Below, piece after piece: positions 1-5,896 of a stretch of DNA of 7,793 nt. Source of the DNA: Planctomycetaceae bacterium. Its GTDB lineage: Bacteria > Planctomycetota > Phycisphaerae > Phycisphaerales > SM1A02. Where the stretch lies: the NCBI GenBank assembly GCA_027488265.1, contig JAIYCA010000220.1:1-7793 (forward strand). The letters are read 5' to 3'. Position numbers and translations under genes: made by a program. The notes beneath the pieces were generated by a model. It made no database searches. It was not told the DNA's origin and saw nothing but the letters and a program-made list of their open reading frames with translations. Position 1 is the first letter of the stretch. Each line of letters begins with the position of its first letter.

Positions 1-404
1 AGATGCGTGCAACCTTCGCCACGAGTGAACGCGTGACGGCAGCCGTCGAGAATGTTCTGGAAGCCGACGATGTTCGACTGCACGTACGCGTGAGGATTCT
101 CGATCGAATATCGCACGCCAGCTTGCGCGGCGAGATGAACGACGCGGCTGAATCGATGTGTCGCAAATAGCGACTCCATCGCGCTGCGATCGGCGATATC
201 AACTTTCTCGAAGCGAAAGCCGCGTCGCGGTTCTAGCCGCGCCAATCGTGCGAGTTTGAGGTTTGGGTCGTAGTAGTCGTTGAGGTTGTCGATGCCAACA
301 ACTTCATCACCGCGGTCGAGCAGCGCGGATGCGACATGCGAACCGATGAAGCCAGCGCATCCAGTCACGAGAACGGTTGAAGGAGTGGCGGGCGCGTGTG
401 TCAT
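1..404 (-). CDS. NAD-dependent nucleotide-sugar epimerase, UDP-glucuronate 4-epimerase-like (3' end outside window)
   Basis: This is the N-terminal 134 codons of an extended short-chain dehydrogenase; the minus-strand frame is open to the window edge. The Rossmann motif GxxGxxG is at residues 15-21 (TGCAGFIG), the acidic residue closing beta-2 at D39 (GIDN), a DI pair at 69-70, and HLAAQAGVRYS at 90-100. The stretch LNDYYDPNLKLARL after D39 and the IENPHAYVQSN segment are typical of UDP-glucuronate 4-epimerases, which interconvert UDP-GlcA and UDP-GalA in the cytoplasm. The catalytic YxxxK lies beyond the window, so other members of the family (UDP-glucose epimerase, 4,6-dehydratase) are not excluded. 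The ATG at 404 is the only ordinary start codon after an in-frame TAA about 60 bases upstream. It has no visible SD sequence and overlaps, as ATGA, the stop of a small open frame. It is last in the minus-strand cluster and probably supplies a uronic-acid donor. Confidence 0.85.
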   Translation of the reverse strand, partial: MTHAPATPSTVLVTGCAGFIGSHVASALLDRGDEVVGIDNLNDYYDPNLKLARLARLEPRRGFRFEKVDIADRSAMESLFATHRFSRVVHLAAQAGVRYSIENPHAYVQSNIVGFQNILDGCRHAFTRGEGCTH

Positions 405-535
405 CGGCGAGAGAGTGATCGAGGTGAGACGCCTGGCAACGAGAGCGGTGCTCTTGTCGGAGTACGTTTACGAGTGGCTGAAGGTATCGAGCAAAGGTCG
501 CATCCGTCCGAATTCGAGAACTCTTCCGCGTTCAT
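401..535 (-). other. Gap between aminotransferase and epimerase, with a possible 44-aa ORF coupled at both ends
   Basis: The 127 bases between the two sugar-enzyme genes contain one uninterrupted frame. Its ATG (535-533) overlaps the aminotransferase TGA as ATGA, and its TGA (403-401) overlaps the epimerase ATG in the same way. The predicted 44-residue product starts MNAEEFSNSDGCDLC, has one CxxC (C12, C15), a basic patch (RKR, 23-25) and a Ser/Pro/Arg-rich tail. I recognise no family. There is no SD sequence, and the codon choice (ATA, AGA, CGA, many A/T third positions) looks less coding-like than the neighbouring genes. It may be a real small protein, a coupling leader that delivers ribosomes to the SD-less epimerase start, or a plain spacer. 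I favour spacer or coupling leader. Confidence 0.25.
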
Positions 536-1725
536 GCGACTGCTGCGCGACTCGGCGCGAACGCGCGCTCGATCGCGCCGACAACGCGCGTGAGATCTGC
601 ATCATCCATCGAACTTCCTGATGGAAGACAGATGCCCTGTTCGAACAAGCGCTCGCAGACGGGCTTGCGACCGCGTTCATGGGCGAACGTGCGGCAGCCC
701 GCGAAAAGCGGCTGCAAATGCATAGGTTTCCATGTCGGGCGCGATTCGATGCGTTCGGCGGCGAGCGCCGCGAGCAGTTCATCGCGTGTCGTCGCGGCAC
801 GCGCAGGATCGATCGTCATCGCCGTCAGCCAGCGCGTCGAGCGACCCCACACTGGTTCAGGCATGAAACGAACGCCTGCACGCGTTGCAAATGCGGCCTC
901 GTATTGGGCGAAGATCGCGCGGCGGCGCGCAACGCGATCGGCGAGCGCGAGCAACTGTCCGCGTCCGACGCCCGCACAGAGATTCGACATGCGATAGTTG
1001 AATCCGGCGACGTTATGCTCGTAGTGCGGCGCCGTTTCGCGCGCTTGCGTTGCAAGGAAACGCGCACGCTCTACGAGCGCGGCATCGGACGAAACCAACA
1101 TGCCGCCGCCCGAAGTCGTGATGATCTTGTTGCCGTTGAAGCTAAACGCCGCAACTTTTCCGAACGTCCCGCAGCGACGCCCGTGCACGCTCGCGCCGAG
1201 ACTTTCAGCCGCGTCTTCAAGAATCGGAATGTCCCATTCGTCGCAGATTGCTTCGATCGAGCCGTAATCGCAACCTTGACCGTAGAGATCGACCGCCACG
1301 AGCGCGCGCGGACGACGACCCTCGGCGTCGAGCGTGGCGATCGCATCGCGGAGTGCCGCGGGCGAGAGATTCCAGCTCGCCTCATCACTGTCGACAAAGA
1401 TCGGCTCAGCGCCGAGTTGGCGAATCGGGTTCGCGCTCGCGACAAACGTGAAACTCGAGCAGAGGACGGCGTCGCCGGGGCGCACACCAAGCAGCATGAG
1501 CCCGAGGTGTATCGCGGCGGTACCCGAACTCGTGGCACAGCAGTGCATGCGCGCGCTGTGCTGGCCGAGCCCGAGGTACTCCGACATCTCACGTTCGAAG
1601 CCGTCGACGTTTGGACCGAGGGGCGCGATCCAGTTCGTGCGGAAGGCGTCTTCGACGTAGCGCTGCTCCGCGCCAGACATGTGCGGCGGGGAGAGCAGGA
1701 TGGGTTTCGCGCGTGGGTCGAGCAT
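532..1725 (-). CDS. DegT/DnrJ/EryC1-family PLP-dependent sugar aminotransferase (PglE-like)
   Basis: A 397-residue protein of full family length. It transfers an amino group, usually from glutamate, to a keto-sugar nucleotide in the cytoplasm. Numbered from the ATG at 1725, the substrate/PLP segment SSGTAAIHL is at about 66-74, the EDAA motif whose Asp contacts the PLP pyridine nitrogen is at about D171, and FSFNGNKIITTSGGG places the Schiff-base lysine at about K200. AGFNYRMSN (about 240-248) and WKPMHLQP followed by CLPSG near the C-terminus resemble PglE-type UDP-4-keto-sugar aminotransferases. I chose the ATG at 1725 because GAGGT lies 6 bases upstream; a TTG at 1746 would add seven residues but lies in a hairpin loop. 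The donor sugar cannot be named from sequence. A 4-keto substrate would need a 4,6-dehydratase, which is not in this window. It sits between the amidotransferase and epimerase genes on the same strand. Confidence 0.93.
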   Translation of the reverse strand: MLDPRAKPILLSPPHMSGAEQRYVEDAFRTNWIAPLGPNVDGFEREMSEYLGLGQHSARMHCCATSSGTAAIHLGLMLLGVRPGDAVLCSSFTFVASANPIRQLGAEPIFVDSDEASWNLSPAALRDAIATLDAEGRRPRALVAVDLYGQGCDYGSIEAICDEWDIPILEDAAESLGASVHGRRCGTFGKVAAFSFNGNKIITTSGGGMLVSSDAALVERARFLATQARETAPHYEHNVAGFNYRMSNLCAGVGRGQLLALADRVARRRAIFAQYEAAFATRAGVRFMPEPVWGRSTRWLTAMTIDPARAATTRDELLAALAAERIESRPTWKPMHLQPLFAGCRTFAHERGRKPVCERLFEQGICLPSGSSMDDADLTRVVGAIERAFAPSRAAVA

Positions 1726-1731
1726 GGGTGA

Positions 1732-1736
1732 ACCTC
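1732..1736 (-). promoter_or_regulatory. Shine-Dalgarno sequence of the aminotransferase gene
   Basis: On the minus strand GAGGT occupies 1736-1732, six bases before the ATG at 1725-1723. It is among the clearest SD sequences in the window and decides the start in favour of MLDPRAKP rather than the upstream TTG. Confidence 0.65.
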
Positions 1737-1738
1737 GC

Positions 1739-1755
1739 AGGGACAAGTCGTCCCT
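1739..1755 (-). repeat. Perfect inverted repeat (AGGGAC / GTCCCT) beside the aminotransferase SD
   Basis: A 6-bp perfect inverted repeat with a 5-base spacer: AGGGAC at 1739-1744 and GTCCCT at 1750-1755. In the minus-strand transcript it would form a short GC-rich hairpin ending two bases before the GAGGT ribosome site. It could modulate translation of the aminotransferase or be an operator. No T-run follows, so it is not a rho-independent terminator. A 6-bp repeat in a gap this size could arise by chance. Confidence 0.35.
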
Positions 1756-1869
1756 TCAGATTCCCTATCGGCATTCGCCCGCGGGATGAGCGAGACGATC
1801 CAACGAATTGGTTATGCGCAACGAGGGCGTTCGGCTGCCCGGCCATTGGGAGCGTCCCGCCTGCGCAGC
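1756..1869. other. Non-coding gap after asnB
   Basis: This stretch separates the end of the asparagine synthase gene from the leader hairpin of the aminotransferase. It holds only weak inverted repeats: CCAACGAATTGG at 1800-1811, and short GGGA/TCCC and GGGC/GCCC pairs just after the asnB stop. None is followed by a T-run, and I find no convincing -10/-35 pair. It is the longest gap in the minus-strand cluster, so an internal promoter or mRNA processing site is possible but not shown. Confidence 0.4.
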
Positions 1870-3864
1870 TCAGTGCTTTTTCTGCTCGGCGAGCCAGCAT
1901 TCGAACATCAGAACGCTCCAAATCTCGGCCGCATCGCCCCCGCGGCGGCCGGCGAGGGTGTCGGCCCAGAGGGCTTGGACTGCGGTTGGATCGAGATATC
2001 CCTCCCGCCCGATCCGAGCCGGATCGAGGCGCTCCTCGGCCCAACTGCGAAGTGGCCCGCGCAGCCAGCGCAGGAGGGGTACCGAAAAGCCGGTTTTGGG
2101 CCGCTCGAACAGTGCTCGCGGAACGCGTCGCTCAAGGACGCGCCGAAGGATCCACTTGCGCTCCCCGTCGCGGATGCGCATCGAGGACGGCAGTCGAAAC
2201 GCAAGCTCCGCAAGCGCGGAATCGAGGAGCGGCTCGCGCGCCTCGAGCCCATACGACATCGTGGCGCGGTCGACCTTCGTGAGGATGTCGTCGGGCAGAT
2301 AGTGTGCGATGTCGCCGAGCATCATGCGGATGACGGGATTGAGAGAGGGGTCGATGTCCGTCGGCACATTTCGCGATGGCGTTGTGCTCTCGCCTGCGCC
2401 GAGCACGAGTCGATCGGCGTCGTCCGAAATGCGGGCGAGCGTGGCGTAGATCGCGTCGACGTTTTCGAGGTGCACGACGCGCGCGAGTTTGTGCGCGCGG
2501 TCACCGAGTCGGTCGAAGGGGAGTTGAAGGAGGAACTCGGGAAGCGCACGTCCGACGGCATTCGCCGCGCCTCGAGGAACGGCGCGAAGCAGTCGAGCGA
2601 GCAGCGGCCGCAAGTTTCGTGGAACGCGCGCGAGCCGCGCCGCGAGTGCGGGTGCGTGGCTGTAGCGGTAGTAGCCACCGAAGAGTTCGTCGCCGCCGTC
2701 GCCGGAAAGCACGACTTTCACGCGCGATGCAGCTTCGCGCGCGACGAGCAGCGTTGGAATCTGCGAGCTATCTGCAAAGGGCTCGTCGAAGAACTTCGCC
2801 GCGTTTTGTGCGGCGATTTGCACGACTTCGTTCGAGTGCATGCGAAGGACGACGTGTTCGGCGCCGAGATGCCGCGCGACAGCGGCGGCATGCGCGGTTT
2901 CATCAAAATCGGGGTCGTCCGTGCCGACGGTGAACGCGAGCGGGCGCGTCGTTGAAACTTCGCGCATCGCCGCGAGCACGACTGCCGAATCGATACCGCC
3001 CGAAAGAAAGGCTCCGACTGGAACATCCGCAACCATGCGCAGTCGAACGCTCTCGAGAATCGCCGCATCGACGGCGTCGATCGCGTCGGCATCGCTTCCT
3101 ACAAAAGGCTCAGAATTGCCGTGATCCGCGAGTGATTCCGCGTTCCACCAACGCGTGACTTGAGCTTGACCTGTGGTGAGATCAAGGCGAAGCATGTGGC
3201 CCGGCGCAAGCGTGCGTGCTTCGCGGTGGATCGACATCGGCGCTGGGACACAGCCGTAGGCGAGGAATGCGCGCAAGGCCTGACGATCGATCGACGCGGA
3301 AAACGCAGGATGCGCGCGGATGGCCGCCAGATCACTCGCAAAAAGAAACGCAGCACCCTGCGGCACGGTGAAATCGCCCGCGGCAAGTGCATGCCCGTGC
3401 GAGAGCGCATAGCGGCAAGGCTTCACGCCGAATCGATCGCGTGCGAGCGTGAGTGTGCGATCGTGGTGATCGAGCAGCGCGAACGCGAACATGCCGCGGA
3501 ATTCGCGCAGCGCCGCTGGCATACCGAGCGAACGGATCGCAGCAAGCATCGCTTCGGTGTCTGAACGCCCACGAAACTCGGTTGAAACACCAAATCGATG
3601 GCGCAACTCGGCATGGTTGTAGATTTCACCGTTGAAGACGATTTCGTAGCGACCACATGCTGAGCGCATGGGTTGCGCGCCTGTTTCGGTGAGATCAAGA
3701 ATCGCAAGCCGTCGAAACGCAAGCCCTACGCGCGTTCCTTCGTCGAAACGAATCCGCTCATCGTCGGGGCCGCGATGCGCGACCGCGCGTGCCATCGCCG
3801 AAAGCGTTGCGGCTGGATCAGCCGTCACGCCTGTTCGATCGAAGAAACCCGCGAATCCGCACAT
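1870..3864 (-). CDS. asnB: Asparagine synthase (glutamine-hydrolysing)-like amidotransferase
   Basis: A 664-residue two-domain enzyme. The N-terminal class II glutaminase begins MCGFAG, leaving Cys2 as the N-terminal nucleophile after Met removal. RR at 51-52, NGEIYN at 78-83 and SDTE at 101-104 are the glutamine-binding elements. The C-terminal synthetase domain has the ATP pyrophosphatase loop SGGIDS at 288-293, FDEPFADSSQ at 359-368, SGDGGDELFGGYYRY at 387-401 and the segment from PDDIL (524) to EPLLD (544-548). All expected catalytic residues appear present. The family makes amides from carboxylates with glutamine and ATP. In polysaccharide loci, members such as WbpS are linked to amidation of uronic acids, and the nearby uronate-type epimerase makes that role plausible here; free asparagine synthesis is the alternative. 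The Cys2 requirement fixes the start at 3864. It follows the GT4 stop by 12 bases with no SD. Residues about 150-175 look longer than in typical AsnB. Confidence 0.95.
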   Translation of the reverse strand: MCGFAGFFDRTGVTADPAATLSAMARAVAHRGPDDERIRFDEGTRVGLAFRRLAILDLTETGAQPMRSACGRYEIVFNGEIYNHAELRHRFGVSTEFRGRSDTEAMLAAIRSLGMPAALREFRGMFAFALLDHHDRTLTLARDRFGVKPCRYALSHGHALAAGDFTVPQGAAFLFASDLAAIRAHPAFSASIDRQALRAFLAYGCVPAPMSIHREARTLAPGHMLRLDLTTGQAQVTRWWNAESLADHGNSEPFVGSDADAIDAVDAAILESVRLRMVADVPVGAFLSGGIDSAVVLAAMREVSTTRPLAFTVGTDDPDFDETAHAAAVARHLGAEHVVLRMHSNEVVQIAAQNAAKFFDEPFADSSQIPTLLVAREAASRVKVVLSGDGGDELFGGYYRYSHAPALAARLARVPRNLRPLLARLLRAVPRGAANAVGRALPEFLLQLPFDRLGDRAHKLARVVHLENVDAIYATLARISDDADRLVLGAGESTTPSRNVPTDIDPSLNPVIRMMLGDIAHYLPDDILTKVDRATMSYGLEAREPLLDSALAELAFRLPSSMRIRDGERKWILRRVLERRVPRALFERPKTGFSVPLLRWLRGPLRSWAEERLDPARIGREGYLDPTAVQALWADTLAGRRGGDAAEIWSVLMFECWLAEQKKH

Positions 3865-3876
3865 GCCGCGAGCGTA

Positions 3877-5049
3877 TCACGCGCCGAGTGCGTCGATGAT
3901 CGCGCGGTTCACGCCGCGCACGTCGAAGTGCGCAGCTTTTTGCCGCGAAGCGTTGCCCATCGCCGCGATTCGCGCAGGATTCGATGCGAGTTCAAGGCAT
4001 GCGTGGGCGAGTGCCTGCGCGTCGCGCGGCGGTACCAGCAAGCCGTTGCGGCTGTCATCGTTCGTTTCGTCGACTGTTTCGCGACAGCCGGGAACATCGG
4101 TGGTCACGATCGCGCGGCCAACCGCGAGCGCTTCGAGCACAGATTTCGGCGTTCCTTCGCGATAGGACGGCAAAACGAAGACGCTTGCAGCGGCGAGTTC
4201 CGCGCGCGGATCGTCGACGCGACCGGCGTATTCAACGACACCTTCACGCACCCACTGCGCAAGTTCATCGCGGCGAATTGCTGAGGGATTTGCGTCAATC
4301 CAGCCAACGAGGCGGAAACGCACGTCCGGCCGCTGTGCGCGCACGAGCCGTGCCGCTTCCACAAACTCACGGACACCTTTGTCGGCGAGGAGACGCGCAA
4401 CCATCGTGAAAACCGGCGGTCCAGGTGGCAGCGGCGCGGACGCAAAGTGTTCAAGGTCGACGCCAGATCCCGCGCAAAACTGCACGTCTCGCGCCTCGCG
4501 CAAGAGCTCGTTTTGCGCAAACACCGCGTAGTCATCGTTGTTCTGAAAGAACACCGTTGTCGCATCGCGCATCGCGCGTCGATAGAGCCGTGTCGCCGCG
4601 ATGCGCACGACTCGCGCCTTCCACGAAGTGCCGATGAACGCGTAGCCGAGCCCTGTGATCATCGCGACGCGTCGCGGAGTGCCGCACGCAGCGGCAGCGG
4701 GAATGGCATGAAAGACGGGCTTTGGATTCGCGGCGAAAACGCCGTCCGGTTGGAGTCGCGCGAAAAGTGCTTGGAAGTGCCGTCGCGCGCGCCACTCGCC
4801 CAGCGGGTTCAGTGATGCGCGGGCATACGGCGCAAAGTCGACTTCGGCACCGAGCTTCGTAAGAGCGTCGCGCACCTGTTCGACCGGTGCTTCATCGGGC
4901 GTCGTCGTCGAGACCACCACGCGATGTCCCCGCGCGACGAGGTCACGCACGAGCGCGCCGCGAAAGGCGACGACGGTATCTCCGATGGTGTTGACGAGAA
5001 CGAATGTGCCCAAGTGCGCAATTTCCGAGGAAAACGAGTGGTCGCGCAC
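3877..5049 (-). CDS. GT4-family glycosyltransferase (PglA/WbpH-like, GT-B fold)
   Basis: A 390-residue retaining glycosyltransferase of usual family length, first gene of the minus-strand cluster. It probably adds a hexose or N-acetylhexosamine to a lipid-linked oligosaccharide at the inner face of the cytoplasmic membrane. The N-terminal acceptor half carries FRGALVRDL with GHRVVV (29-46) and ITGLGYAFIG (131-140). LYRRAMRDATTVFFQNNDD (155-173) is characteristic of the PglA/WbpH-like group. The donor half has GSGVDLEHF (195-203), MVARLLADKG (216-225) and the EX7E motif E288 to E296 (EGTPKSVLE). No transmembrane segment or signal peptide is seen. The first codon is GTG at 5049, with a weak GGA upstream. 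A TTG at 5013 would start the protein directly at the first beta-strand (GTFVLVNTIG), as in many homologues, so the start is uncertain by 12 residues. Donor and acceptor cannot be named from sequence. Confidence 0.93.
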   Translation of the reverse strand: MRDHSFSSEIAHLGTFVLVNTIGDTVVAFRGALVRDLVARGHRVVVSTTTPDEAPVEQVRDALTKLGAEVDFAPYARASLNPLGEWRARRHFQALFARLQPDGVFAANPKPVFHAIPAAAACGTPRRVAMITGLGYAFIGTSWKARVVRIAATRLYRRAMRDATTVFFQNNDDYAVFAQNELLREARDVQFCAGSGVDLEHFASAPLPPGPPVFTMVARLLADKGVREFVEAARLVRAQRPDVRFRLVGWIDANPSAIRRDELAQWVREGVVEYAGRVDDPRAELAAASVFVLPSYREGTPKSVLEALAVGRAIVTTDVPGCRETVDETNDDSRNGLLVPPRDAQALAHACLELASNPARIAAMGNASRQKAAHFDVRGVNRAIIDALGA

Positions 5050-5081
5050 GAGTTTGTCCGCGCAGCATTTCTCGCGCGAAC

Positions 5082-5087
5082 ACTATA
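5082..5087 (-). promoter_or_regulatory. Candidate -10 box for the minus-strand cluster
   Basis: TATAGT reads on the minus strand at 5087-5082, one mismatch from TATAAT. A start of transcription near 5075 would give a leader of about 26 bases to the GTG at 5049. No good TTGACA-like -35 box lies 16-18 bases upstream. It overlaps the plus-strand box by four bases, so the two promoters would share a site. Confidence 0.4.
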
Positions 5088-5089
5088 CT
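5084..5089 (+). promoter_or_regulatory. Candidate -10 box for the plus-strand glycosyltransferase cluster
   Basis: TATACT at 5084-5089 is one mismatch from TATAAT and ends nine bases before the ATG at 5099. A usual spacing to the transcription start puts +1 within a few bases of that ATG, which predicts a leaderless or nearly leaderless mRNA; the nine bases between contain no SD. No recognisable -35 box is present at normal spacing. A TTGTCC at 5054-5059 is too distant (24 bases). Confidence 0.5.
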
Positions 5090-5098
5090 CGCCGCCCC

Positions 5099-5896
5099 AT
5101 GCGACTCACCTATGGCGTGGTTACTGCGACACTCAACGCGCGCGAGTCGCTGGCGCGGTCGCTTTCGTCAACCCTCGGCCAATCGCGTCGCCCGAATGAA
5201 CTCGTGGTCATCGATGGTGGCTCGACCGACGGAACGCGCGAACTCGCGCGCTCGATCCTCGCACAAGCGCCCGCAGAGGTTTCCGCACGATTTCTCGAGC
5301 AAACAAGCAAAGGGGAGCGCGGCGGAATTGCGGGGGCGTGGAACGAAGCCATCGCCACGCTCCAAAGTGATGTGGTCTTCCTCGTCAACGCCGATGATGC
5401 GCTCGAGGACGGTGCGGCCGAAATCGTGATGCAGGCATTCGAGGCGAGCCCGCGCGTTGGCATAGTGCACGGCAATGCGCGATTCGTCGCGATAGACGGC
5501 CGCGAAATTGGCGTTGTTCGTCCCGGGCTTCTTTCGCGGCTTGGCATTCGTTGTCGCACGATGCACTGCGCGACGATGGTTCGGCGTGAGATCTATGCGA
5601 GTATCGGCGGGTTCAATCCGGCGTTTCGAAATGCGCTCGATGTGGATTTCATCGAGCGATGTCATCATGCCGGCGTTGCATTTTCACACATCGATCAAAC
5701 GCTCGCCACGTTCACGCTCGGTGGCGTGTCGAACACGCAAGTTGCACGAACCGATCGTGAAATGCTGACGATTGGTCTCCGGCATTCGCGCACCACGGTG
5801 TTGCCTGTCGCGGCGTATCTCGTGCGGCGGTGCGTCATGCGTCCACTGAGTCTTGCGGGCTATCACCTCTCAAAGGGCGCAGGAACGCAGGCATGA
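5099..5896 (+). CDS. GT2-family glycosyltransferase (WcaE/PglI-like)
   Basis: A 265-residue GT-A fold glycosyltransferase, first gene of the plus-strand cluster. It begins MRLTYGVVTATLNA, the first beta-strand of the GT2 nucleotide-binding domain. IDGGSTDGT (39-47) binds the sugar-nucleotide diphosphate side, and VNADD (96-100) is the DxD-type metal-binding motif. GGFNPAFRNALDVDF (170-184) is the acceptor-side region, with D181/D183 in the place of the family's catalytic acidic residues. The C-terminal tail (about 234-262) is hydrophobic and basic and could lie on the membrane surface; there is no clear transmembrane helix. I chose the ATG at 5099 over in-frame codons upstream because it begins exactly at the conserved fold and lies just after a -10-like box. 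The stop overlaps the next start as ATGA, implying translational coupling. It probably adds one sugar to the lipid-linked repeat unit; donor unknown. Confidence 0.92.
   Translation: MRLTYGVVTATLNARESLARSLSSTLGQSRRPNELVVIDGGSTDGTRELARSILAQAPAEVSARFLEQTSKGERGGIAGAWNEAIATLQSDVVFLVNADDALEDGAAEIVMQAFEASPRVGIVHGNARFVAIDGREIGVVRPGLLSRLGIRCRTMHCATMVRREIYASIGGFNPAFRNALDVDFIERCHHAGVAFSHIDQTLATFTLGGVSNTQVARTDREMLTIGLRHSRTTVLPVAAYLVRRCVMRPLSLAGYHLSKGAGTQA
5881..5884 (+). promoter_or_regulatory. Possible ribosome-binding site of the second GT2 gene
   Basis: AGGA at 5881-5884 lies eight bases before the ATG at 5893, inside the end of the preceding gene. It supports this start over an ATG at 5838 or other upstream codons, together with the ATGA overlap and the position of the first conserved strand (ISVVVPSFN). 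Confidence 0.45.

Noticed and set aside
679..1731. Plus-strand open frame of 350 codons opposite the aminotransferase
   Set aside because: It lies antisense to a gene with intact PLP motifs, is Arg-rich with no recognisable domain, and is the kind of long shadow frame expected in GC-rich DNA.
1726..1746. TTG at 1746 as start of the aminotransferase
   Set aside because: It lies in the loop of the 1739-1755 hairpin with no SD of its own, while the ATG at 1725 has GAGGT at good spacing.
1800..1811. CCAACGAATTGG inverted repeat as operator or terminator
   Set aside because: Only a 4-bp stem with a 4-base loop and no T-run; easily due to chance.
1786..2955. Plus-strand open frame of 389 codons opposite asnB
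   Set aside because: Antisense to conserved synthetase-domain sequence, low complexity in Arg/Ala/Glu, no family resemblance and no promoter or SD seen.
4985..5098. N-terminal extension of the first GT2 protein from an ATG at 4985
   Set aside because: The extra 38 residues have no GT2 similarity, overlap the divergent gene, and precede the -10-like box at 5084-5089.
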